Shown here: piece after piece, positions 58,009 to 64,000 of the stretch
Numbering within the stretch: position 1 is the first letter of the stretch
How the letters are laid out: every line of letters begins with the position of its first letter
NCBI GenBank assembly: GCA_945906305.1
Contig: CAMDQT010000018.1
Location: 1 to 64,000, forward strand
Origin: Ferrithrix thermotolerans DSM 19514
GTDB lineage: Bacteria; Actinomycetota; Acidimicrobiia; Acidimicrobiales; CAIXPF01
Direction: 5' to 3'
DNA length: 64,000 nucleotides
The notes under the pieces: generated by a model
Seen by the model: the letters and a program-made list of their open reading frames with translations, nothing else
Told to the model about the DNA's origin: nothing
Database searches by the model: none
Position numbers and translations under genes: made by a program

Positions 58009-59100
58009 TCAGTCGAAGATGATGACCTGGCGGGAGACTTCGCCCCGCTTCATGGCCGCGTAACCCTCGTTGATTTGTTCGAGGCTGAGGCGGGCGGAGA
58101 CCATCTCGTCCAGCTTGAGGCGGCCGTCGAGGTACATGCTGACCATGGCTGGCATGTCGGTGCGGAACTGGTTGGACCCCATCATCGAGCCCTGCAGCTT
58201 CTTCTCCGCCAGCAGGTCGATGCCACGGATTTCCAGTACCTGCTTAGGTGGGACCATGCCGATGACCGTGGCGGTACCGCCGATGGCCAACATGTTGAAC
58301 GCCTGCTCCGCGGTGGCTTTGAGCCCGATGGCCTCAAAGCTGTATTCGACGCCGCCGTCGGAGAGCTCCTTTACTGCTTCCACCACGTTGTCGACCTTGG
58401 AGGCGTTGACGACGTTGGTTGCGCCGAGCTGTCGGGCTACCTCGAGCTTGTCATCATTGACATCGACCACGATCACGGAAACGGCGCCCGCAATCCGGGC
58501 GGCTTGGATGGCGGCGAGGCCGATGCCGCCGGCGCCGATGACGCAGACCGTGGCGCCTGGCGGCACTTTCGCGGTGCGGAACACTGCGCCCATGCCCGTG
58601 GTGATGCCGCAGCCGATGAGCGCGGCGCGATCCAGCGGCATGTCGGTGGTGACCTTCACCAGCGCGTTCTGGTGGACCAGCATCAGCTCCGCGAAGCCAC
58701 CGAGCCGGGCGAACTGGTCGAGCGGGGTGCCGTCATGCTTGGAGAGTCGGGGCGGGGCGCCCTTGGGTCGCGAGGTGGCGGCAGGGTTGGTGCAGCGGTA
58801 GGGGTGGCCCGACAGGCACTGGCGGCACTGCCCGCAGAAGATGGACAGGCAGCAGATCACATGGTCGCCCGGCTGGCAGTAGTTGACGCCCTCGCCGATG
58901 GCCTCCACGACCCCGGCGGACTCGTGACCTAACACGGCGGGAAGGCGGGAGCGGAAGATGCCCTCCATGTAGTGCAGGTCGGAGTGGCATAGGCCTGCCC
59001 CCATGACCCGGACCAGCACTTCACCCGGACCGGGATTGTCGATGACGACATCCTCGATGTCGAGCCCACCCGGTTGTTCGTTGAGTACGGCAGCTTTCAT
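58009..59100 (-). CDS. zinc-dependent alcohol dehydrogenase (MDR family)
   Basis: 363 aa with catalytic-zinc Cys in GLCHSD, His in GHESAG and Cys in IGCGITTG. The structural-zinc set is CGQCRQC/YRC, and the NAD motif is GAGGIG. It aligns along its whole length with the convergent gene 56840-57943 and with mycobacterial-type S-(hydroxymethyl)mycothiol/benzyl alcohol dehydrogenases. GGGGAG lies eight bases before ATG 59100; the Met six codons earlier lacks a site. The pair may work on related alcohols or be differently regulated. Confidence 0.92.
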   Translation of the reverse strand: MKAAVLNEQPGGLDIEDVVIDNPGPGEVLVRVMGAGLCHSDLHYMEGIFRSRLPAVLGHESAGVVEAIGEGVNYCQPGDHVICCLSIFCGQCRQCLSGHPYRCTNPAATSRPKGAPPRLSKHDGTPLDQFARLGGFAELMLVHQNALVKVTTDMPLDRAALIGCGITTGMGAVFRTAKVPPGATVCVIGAGGIGLAAIQAARIAGAVSVIVVDVNDDKLEVARQLGATNVVNASKVDNVVEAVKELSDGGVEYSFEAIGLKATAEQAFNMLAIGGTATVIGMVPPKQVLEIRGIDLLAEKKLQGSMMGSNQFRTDMPAMVSMYLDGRLKLDEMVSARLSLEQINEGYAAMKRGEVSRQVIIFD

Positions 59101-59246
59101 CGTCGTTGCTCCCCACAAGCTTCGAGGCCGCCCGGGGTCGGGCAGCAGTGCAGGAAGTGTCGCGCATCGCGCCGTGGTGTTGCTCGACCAAGCCGAGCCC
59201 GGTTCTCATCGCACTGATACAGCGCTGCTGGGCGGCGCATATCGGA

Positions 59247-59256
59247 GCGAGCTCGC
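59247..59256. promoter_or_regulatory. small palindrome between -35 and -10 of the LLM gene
   Basis: GCGAGCTCGC, a perfect 10-base palindrome (with GG/CC one base further out), about -35 to -26 from the predicted start at 59282. A possible operator, but short and GC-rich. Confidence 0.3.
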
Positions 59257-59269
59257 CCCAGGCGCGCAC

Positions 59270-59275
59270 TACGGT
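59270..59275 (+). promoter_or_regulatory. leaderless -10 element for the LLM gene at 59282
   Basis: TACGGT, six bases, then ATG 59282. Confidence 0.6.
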
Positions 59276-59281
59276 GCGGCC

Positions 59282-60187
59282 ATGCGCATAGGAGCATCGT
59301 TGGCCAGTGCCCACCCGTCGGTGGACGGACGCGAGGGGGCCCGGCGGATGATCGAACGGGCGCGGGCGGCCCGTGAGGCGGGGCTGTGGTGCCTTACCGT
59401 TGGCGACCATCACGCCAATCGTCGACCGTACTTCCAGAACACCGCCATCCTCGGGCGGCTCCTGGCTGAATGGGGCGATGATCGTCCCGCGGGTTGCCTG
59501 TTTCTGATGCCGTTGTGGAACCCGGTGCTCATGGCCGAGCAAATTGGCACGCTGGCCACCATGGCCGGCGAGCCCTTCATCGTGCAGACCGGCCTCGGCG
59601 ACCCTGCTGATCGTGCCGCGATGGGTACCGATCGTCGTCATCGCGGGCGGCTGCTCGACGAGTCCATCGCCGTGGTCGACGCGCTCCTTGCCGGCGAGCG
59701 TGTCGATTCGGCCTATTTCGGCTTCACCGGCACGAGCGTGTCGCCCCATCCCCCCGGGCCGATCGAATGGTGGATCGGGGCGTCGTCTGATGCCGGCATC
59801 GACCGGGCGGCCCGAGTCGGTGACTGCTGGTACGCCGACCCGGCCTTGACCCTGGAGCAGGCGCAGGCGCGGATGGCCTTCTACCGAGACCGCTGCGCCC
59901 ATTACGGCCGTCCGCCGGTACGGGTGCCTCTACGGCGCGACATCCTCGTGGCGGAGACCGACGCCGAGGCCGAAGCCATCGTGGCCCCACTGCTCGCCGC
60001 GGGCTACCGCGGTATCGACCCTGCTGCGCTGGCGTTCGGTTCGCCGGCCACGGTCGCCGAGCACTTCGCGTCCTACGGCGCCTTGGGGTTCACCGACATC
60101 ATCGTGCGGCAGATGGCGGTGGCGCAGGACGCGGCCTTGCGCAGTTACGCCCTGTTGGCCGCGGTCGCTGACCTGCTGGAGGATTGA
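59282..60187 (+). CDS. LLM-class oxidoreductase (probably F420- or FMN-dependent)
   Basis: 301 aa luciferase-like TIM barrel. MRIGASLASAHPS start, VGDHHANRR loop near residue 37, a QTGLGDPADRAAMG segment near 100 replacing the usual GRLxLGxG motif, and the WWIGASSDAG substrate/cofactor segment near 155. It is more divergent than the other two LLM proteins, so the cofactor is less certain. The ATG fits the leaderless spacing. The stop shares a base with the ATG of the following atypical crotonase (TGATG). Confidence 0.84.
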   Translation: MRIGASLASAHPSVDGREGARRMIERARAAREAGLWCLTVGDHHANRRPYFQNTAILGRLLAEWGDDRPAGCLFLMPLWNPVLMAEQIGTLATMAGEPFIVQTGLGDPADRAAMGTDRRHRGRLLDESIAVVDALLAGERVDSAYFGFTGTSVSPHPPGPIEWWIGASSDAGIDRAARVGDCWYADPALTLEQAQARMAFYRDRCAHYGRPPVRVPLRRDILVAETDAEAEAIVAPLLAAGYRGIDPAALAFGSPATVAEHFASYGALGFTDIIVRQMAVAQDAALRSYALLAAVADLLED

Positions 60188-61005
60188 TGACTGACTACCA
60201 GACCATTCGTTACGAGGTGGCCGACCACGTGGCGCGCATCACCTTGGATCGTGCCCGTTATCGCAACGCCCAGAGCCGGTTGCTGCTGGAGGAACTTGAC
60301 GTCGCCATCATCGCCGCCGGTGCCGATCACGATGTGCGGGTGATCGTCCTGCTCGGGGCGGGTGACCACTTCTCCGCCGGGCACGACCTCGGCACGCCGG
60401 AGGAGCTCGCCGACCAGCAGGAGCGCCCTTGGCGGCCGGGGATTCGGGGTTGGTATGAACGCACCCACGAGCAGTTTCTCGACAATACGCTGCGCTGGCG
60501 CAATGTCCCCAAGCCCACCGTGGCCGCCGTGCAGGGCTATTGCATTTGGGGCGGCTGGATGATCGCCTCGTCGATGGATGTGATCTTCGCCGCTGACGAT
60601 GCCATGTTCTTGGGCAGCCTCTTCCAGTATTTCTGCATGCCGTGGGATCTGCCGCCGCGCAAGGTGAAGGAGCTGCTGTACGAAAGTCGTTTCATCGACG
60701 CCACGGAGGCACGTGAACTTGGTCTGGTCAACCGGGTGGTGCCGCGCGCCGAACTCGAGCAGGAGACACTGGCCTGGGCTGCCCGGGTGGCCGAGAACGA
60801 CCCGTTCCAGATGCGTATGACCAAGGCAGCCGTGAACCATGCTCAGGACGTGCAGGGCTTCGGAGCCCACATGCAGTCCGCTCACGCCTATTACGTTCTC
60901 AGTCGCCTCGGCGAGAAGGACCCTGACTCCACCGTGGTGCAGACCGGCACCCGACGTCGTCCCGGCGTACAGACGGCGTTGGAGAACTACCAGCGTCGCC
61001 GCTAG
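60187..61005 (+). CDS. enoyl-CoA hydratase/isomerase family protein, atypical
   Basis: 272 aa. Crotonase fold with GHDLG near residue 68 and GWMIASSMD near 122. As in its paralogue 12326-13129, the canonical FGxPE catalytic Glu is replaced by an LFQYFCMPWDL segment, so standard hydration is doubtful. Shared tokens such as RYRNAQSRLLLEELD make the paralogy obvious. It is coupled to an LLM oxidoreductase by TGATG overlap, the second time such a pairing occurs here. Ends four bases from the convergent CaiB gene. Confidence 0.85.
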   Translation: MTDYQTIRYEVADHVARITLDRARYRNAQSRLLLEELDVAIIAAGADHDVRVIVLLGAGDHFSAGHDLGTPEELADQQERPWRPGIRGWYERTHEQFLDNTLRWRNVPKPTVAAVQGYCIWGGWMIASSMDVIFAADDAMFLGSLFQYFCMPWDLPPRKVKELLYESRFIDATEARELGLVNRVVPRAELEQETLAWAARVAENDPFQMRMTKAAVNHAQDVQGFGAHMQSAHAYYVLSRLGEKDPDSTVVQTGTRRRPGVQTALENYQRRR

Positions 61006-61009
61006 ACGC

Positions 61010-62245
61010 TCAGGACCCGTGCAGGTCGCGTCGCCATTGTGGTACCCGCGAGGACACGATGCCCTCGGCGGACAACCGGGCGATCTCCGCGTCGTCGAGG
61101 CCGACGAGCTCGCGCAGCACGCCATGGTTGTGCTCGCCGCGAAAGCCCACGGTGCCCACTACGCCGCTGTCGGCGTCGCTGAAACGCCACGGCGATTGGG
61201 GCACGGTGACCGAGTGGCCCGCGCCGAGGTCGACCTCGGCGAATGCGCCCCGCTCGGCGGCCCATTCGGTGGCGGCGAGTTCGGCCACGGTGCGAACTTC
61301 GGCGGCGAGCACGGTGGATACACCGATAGCCCTTTCGAGATCGGCGGCGGCGTCGAAGTTGGCCACCCACACGCCGATCTCGGCCTCGAGCGCGGCCCGG
61401 TTGCGCACGCGGTCCGCCGCCGTGGCAAAGCGGACGTCGTCATGCCAGTGCTGGTTTCCCGATGCCTTGGCCCACACGCCGAACCCACCGTCGGTGGTGG
61501 CATCGATGGTGACATTCACCCAACGGCCGCTCCGCAGACGGAAGATCGAGGACCAGTTCTGCCCGGCGCGAAAGCCGCTGGAGGGGTCCACCCCGACCAG
61601 TTCGGCCGTGGACAGGTCGTTGACCATGAGCGTCGATTCGGCCATGGAGACCTCCACCGCTTGGCCCTTGCCGGTGCGGTTGCGCTGGTGCAAGGCGGCG
61701 AGCAAGGCGGCAAGGGCGTGCAGGCCGCTGTAGGTGTCGGCGTGGGACATCGGATCATTGCGCGGCCCGTCGAGCTCGCCGCGCCGCCGGGCGACCATTT
61801 CGGTGACACCAGCTTCGGCATGGATGGCGGAGGCGTAGGCCCCCTGGTCTGAACGCGAGTTGCCGTGACCCCAGCCGCTGATGGAAGCCACGATCAGTCG
61901 GGGGTTGCGAGCGAAGAGATCTTTCGGCGAGAGCCCGAGGCGCACCATCACCTCGGGCCGGTAGTTCTCCAACAGCACGTCCGCCTTGTCGATCATCGCT
62001 AGCAGCAAGTCGCGACCCTCCGGCCGGGTGAGGTCGAGCGAAACGCACTCCTTGCCCGCGTTGTAATGCACGAAGTACGTCGACATGCCCTCCACGCGGG
62101 GCACGATGGCGCGAGTGAGGTCGCCATCGGGCGGTTCGATCTTGATGACCCGGGCCCCGAGGTCGGCTAGCAGGCGGCTGGCGATGGGGCCAGCGAGGGC
62201 TCGGGTGAGATCGAGCACAACAATGTCGGACAGCGGACGATCCAT
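61010..62245 (-). CDS. CaiB/BaiF (class III) CoA-transferase family protein
   Basis: 411 aa. LTRALAGPIASRLLADLGA opens the fold; NYRPEVMVRLGL is the CoA-contact region. The catalytic position is Glu203 (EVSMAE), not Asp. TAGCGT lies six bases before ATG 62245, so it is probably leaderless. It is convergent with the LLM/crotonase pair and 10 bases downstream of the DUF4126 gene on the same strand. Confidence 0.9.
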   Translation of the reverse strand: MDRPLSDIVVLDLTRALAGPIASRLLADLGARVIKIEPPDGDLTRAIVPRVEGMSTYFVHYNAGKECVSLDLTRPEGRDLLLAMIDKADVLLENYRPEVMVRLGLSPKDLFARNPRLIVASISGWGHGNSRSDQGAYASAIHAEAGVTEMVARRRGELDGPRNDPMSHADTYSGLHALAALLAALHQRNRTGKGQAVEVSMAESTLMVNDLSTAELVGVDPSSGFRAGQNWSSIFRLRSGRWVNVTIDATTDGGFGVWAKASGNQHWHDDVRFATAADRVRNRAALEAEIGVWVANFDAAADLERAIGVSTVLAAEVRTVAELAATEWAAERGAFAEVDLGAGHSVTVPQSPWRFSDADSGVVGTVGFRGEHNHGVLRELVGLDDAEIARLSAEGIVSSRVPQWRRDLHGS

Positions 62246-62251
62246 GGCCGG

Positions 62252-62257
62252 ACGCTA
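62252..62257 (-). promoter_or_regulatory. leaderless -10 element for the CaiB gene
   Basis: TAGCGT, six bases, then ATG 62245. It overlaps the stop codon region of the DUF4126 gene. Confidence 0.5.
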
Positions 62258-62842
62258 CCCCGATACGGGTGGCGGCGAGTGCCCCGGGTCACCCCGCAGG
62301 CGCCGGTAGGCCCTGCGGGCCGTCGATAGCGCCAGCAAAGCGACCGTGGCGAAGATGACCATGGTGGCGATGGTCAGCCCGGCGGCGGTCCACGGGCGGG
62401 CCAACGCCACCAGCATCAAGGCGCCCACGATGCTGTCCTCGGTGAGGCTGGCCACGATGTTGGTGAACGGCTCAGGGGAGGCGTTGATCGCCAGGCGGGT
62501 GCCGGACTTGGAGAAGTGGGCGACGAGCGCCAGGCTCGCCGCCACCGCCGCCGCTTGGGGTGCGCCGAGTTGGGCGCCCGCCACCGCGCTACCAACCAGG
62601 GCCGCCACCGACGGGCGGATGGCGGTGTGGACGAGGTCCCACGCGCTGTCTGCCAGCGGCACCTTGTCCACGACAAATTCGATCGCGAACATCGATGCGC
62701 ACAGGATCAACACCGGGGTTGATTGCAAGGCTGGCGGTCCATCGCTCCAACCCAGACGCCCGGCGAGACCCAAGATGAGCACCGTCAGGTAGGCGTTTAT
62801 GCCGCTGCTCCAGCCGCTGACGATGAGGACCGCGGTCGGCAT
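62255..62842 (-). CDS. DUF4126 membrane protein
   Basis: 195 aa with about five or six predicted membrane helices. The family's SGINAYLTVLILGLAGR opening and the AHFSKSGTRLAINASPEP central motif are present. Function is unknown; the family is widespread in actinobacteria and proteobacteria. I prefer ATG 62842, which has AAGG six bases upstream; an in-frame ATG at 62857 adds five residues. The loop between helices has Ser/Thr/Arg residues but no recognised transport motif. Confidence 0.8.
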   Translation of the reverse strand: MPTAVLIVSGWSSGINAYLTVLILGLAGRLGWSDGPPALQSTPVLILCASMFAIEFVVDKVPLADSAWDLVHTAIRPSVAALVGSAVAGAQLGAPQAAAVAASLALVAHFSKSGTRLAINASPEPFTNIVASLTEDSIVGALMLVALARPWTAAGLTIATMVIFATVALLALSTARRAYRRLRGDPGHSPPPVSG

Positions 62843-62900
62843 GGCCCACCTTGGCATACGACGTCGACGAACGGAACCACTTCACGGCAAATTCGGCGCG

Positions 62901-62906
62901 TAGTCT
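62901..62906 (+). promoter_or_regulatory. leaderless -10 element for the MDMPI gene
   Basis: TAGTCT, six bases, then ATG 62913. Confidence 0.5.
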
Positions 62907-62912
62907 GCGACC

Positions 62913-63716
62913 ATGAGCCCCCAACCGCGTGCAGCCATGACGTCCGGCCCGGAGCTGTTGGCCGAGTTCAACGAATGCTGGCAGTCCTGGCGCGAGCTTG
63001 GCGCTGGTCTGGACGAGGTCGATTGGGCGCAGCCGTCGCTGTGCCCAGGGTGGTCCACCCGGGACGCCTTGGTCCACCTGACCTCGGCCGAGATCGGCTT
63101 TGCGGGCTGGACGCCGTCACCGGATCCGCCCTTCGAGCAGATCGGCGCCGAGGCCCGGCGCTTGCGCGGCGCGTCTGGGGCCGAGGTCTTGGCGGAGTTC
63201 GAAGCAGTCACCGCTCGACGGGCCGAGCAGATCGGCAATTTTTCCGAGGCCGACCTCGACGCCATTGGCTGGTCACCGGCGGGTTCGGGTCCCCACCGGC
63301 GCTACCTGGAGATCCGGGTTTTCGATACCTGGGCTCACGAACAGGACGTGCGCGTTGCGCTCGGGCGCGCCGGACACCTCAGCGGCGCGGGCCCGCGCCG
63401 GTCCCTCGACGAGGCACACCTCGCTTTCGGCTACATCGTGGGCAAGAAGGCGGCTCTACCCAACGGCAGTTCGGTAACGGTACGGGTGCACGGCGCCCAG
63501 CAACGCGAGTTGCATGCGCAGATCGTGGGCCGGGCCCAAGTGGTGGACCAGCTGCACGATCCGGCCTGCACGCTCGACGCCGATTTCTTGACCTTCATGC
63601 TGCTGGCGTGTGGCCGCATCGACCCTGCCGGCCCGATCGAGCAGGGCCTGGTCCGTCTTGGTGGGGACATGGCGCTCGCCACGAGGGTGGCCAACAACCT
63701 CGCCTTCACGATCTGA
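62913..63716 (+). CDS. maleylpyruvate isomerase family mycothiol-dependent enzyme
   Basis: 267 aa of the DinB/MDMPI superfamily (TIGR03083 layout). LCPGWSTRDALVHL near residue 48 carries the first metal His, and DTWAHEQDVRVALG near 140 the second His-Glu pair. The C-terminal MDMPI_C-like domain follows from about 170. Members use mycothiol, the actinobacterial thiol, in isomerisation or transferase reactions; the exact reaction is unknown. The leaderless pattern supports ATG 62913; the Met nine codons later is an alternative. Confidence 0.85.
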   Translation: MSPQPRAAMTSGPELLAEFNECWQSWRELGAGLDEVDWAQPSLCPGWSTRDALVHLTSAEIGFAGWTPSPDPPFEQIGAEARRLRGASGAEVLAEFEAVTARRAEQIGNFSEADLDAIGWSPAGSGPHRRYLEIRVFDTWAHEQDVRVALGRAGHLSGAGPRRSLDEAHLAFGYIVGKKAALPNGSSVTVRVHGAQQRELHAQIVGRAQVVDQLHDPACTLDADFLTFMLLACGRIDPAGPIEQGLVRLGGDMALATRVANNLAFTI

Positions 63717-63746
63717 GGGCGGTGGTTTGGTCGGGGCAGGACCCGA

Positions 63747-64000
63747 TCAGAGGTATCGGTCGGGCAGCAACGCCCGGTCCCAACCTTGGCCGAGCACACC
63801 GGCCGCGACGGCTTCGCCCGACCCGACCCCCCAGGTAATGCCTTGGCTGCCGTGGCCTGTCGCCAGTATCAGCCCGCTCGAGCCCGGTACCGGGCCGTGC
63901 AGCGGCAGGCCATCGGCTGAAAGTGGCCGGCGGCAGGTCCGCAATTCGGCCACCGGTACAGCACGCAGCGCAGGGACCAACTCGGCCGCCCGTCGGCACA
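63747..64000 (-). CDS. FAD-dependent oxidoreductase of the DAO family, C-terminal part
   Basis: Partial: only the last 83 or so residues lie in the window, and the frame is open to the right edge. RTCRRPLSADGLPLHG followed by GHGSQGITWGVGSG is the characteristic C-terminal FAD-binding end of glycine/D-amino-acid oxidases and related dehydrogenases. The substrate cannot be judged from this fragment. It converges on the MDMPI gene with a 30-base gap. Confidence 0.75.
   Translation of the reverse strand, partial: CRRAAELVPALRAVPVAELRTCRRPLSADGLPLHGPVPGSSGLILATGHGSQGITWGVGSGEAVAAGVLGQGWDRALLPDRYL

Noticed and set aside
1..64000. tRNA, rRNA, CRISPR, insertion sequence or prophage
   Set aside because: No cloverleaf, spaced direct repeats, transposase or integrase motifs were seen on either strand.

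Overview
The window is high-GC DNA from an actinobacterium, most likely a member of the Acidimicrobiia or a relative. Evidence for this is the strong G/C third-position bias, three F420-dependent luciferase-like (LLM) oxidoreductases, a mycothiol-dependent MDMPI-family enzyme, a single-chain biotin-dependent acyl-CoA carboxylase and many apparently leaderless starts (TANNNT, 6-7 bases, then ATG or GTG). The lineage is inferred; no rRNA, tRNA or ribosomal gene is present to fix it. I call 57 protein genes (32 on +, 25 on -), with no mobile element, CRISPR array or RNA gene, and no intergenic gap above 300 bases.

The content is almost entirely CoA-ester and redox catabolism. It includes seven class III (CaiB/BaiF) CoA-transferase genes carrying ten CaiB domains, three of them tandem two-domain proteins; three acyl-CoA dehydrogenases; four crotonases; one Cys-type thiolase; two Cys-less thiolase-fold proteins each paired with a DUF35 protein; a methylmalonyl-CoA epimerase-like protein; a BC-BCCP-CT carboxylase; five SDRs; two zinc alcohol dehydrogenases; a Baeyer-Villiger-type monooxygenase; an HpaB-type flavin hydroxylase back to back with an extradiol dioxygenase; and a molybdenum hydroxylase operon with its own MoaD/ThiS-like protein. 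Four transporter-type genes are not needed for the chemistry itself: three MFS proteins and a DUF4126 membrane protein.

Layout. 1-6.7 kb: phosphotransferase, small protein, Mo-hydroxylase FAD/FeS/Mo subunits, MoaD-like protein, thiolase. 6.8-15 kb: SDR, acyl-CoA dehydrogenase, tandem CaiB protein, MBL hydrolase, and an LLM / 2-hydroxyacid dehydrogenase / crotonase operon. 15-27 kb: TauD-like dioxygenase, first thiolase-fold/DUF35 pair, SDR-LLM-dehydrogenase-bicupin operon, aldo/keto reductase with single-chain carboxylase, amidohydrolase. 27-34.5 kb: MFS, BVMO, crotonase, tandem CaiB protein, crotonase. 34.5-42.2 kb: two acyl-CoA dehydrogenases divergent from the second thiolase-fold/DUF35 pair and an SDR, then amidase with a small AtzG/GatC-like partner, and a CaiB protein. 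42.3-51.7 kb: HpaB/extradiol divergon, CaiB, epimerase, SDR, nitroreductase, glyoxalase-like protein, tandem CaiB protein. 51.7-64 kb: two MFS transporters, ketopantoate-reductase-like protein, CaiB plus alcohol dehydrogenase, a second convergent alcohol dehydrogenase, LLM-crotonase pair, CaiB, DUF4126, MDMPI protein and the C-terminal part of a DAO-family oxidoreductase.

Transcription direction switches 25 times in 64 kb, so the region is a patchwork of 1-4 gene operons. No transcription factor gene is present although several sharp palindromes lie in promoters. The most novel-looking features are: the window-wide leaderless promoter signature; two 8-9 codon leaderless upstream reading frames that overlap the starts of the BVMO and the DHA2 transporter; two tandem CaiB proteins whose N-terminal domain has lost the catalytic acid; and two modules resembling steroid side-chain retro-aldolases (thiolase fold without Cys plus DUF35).
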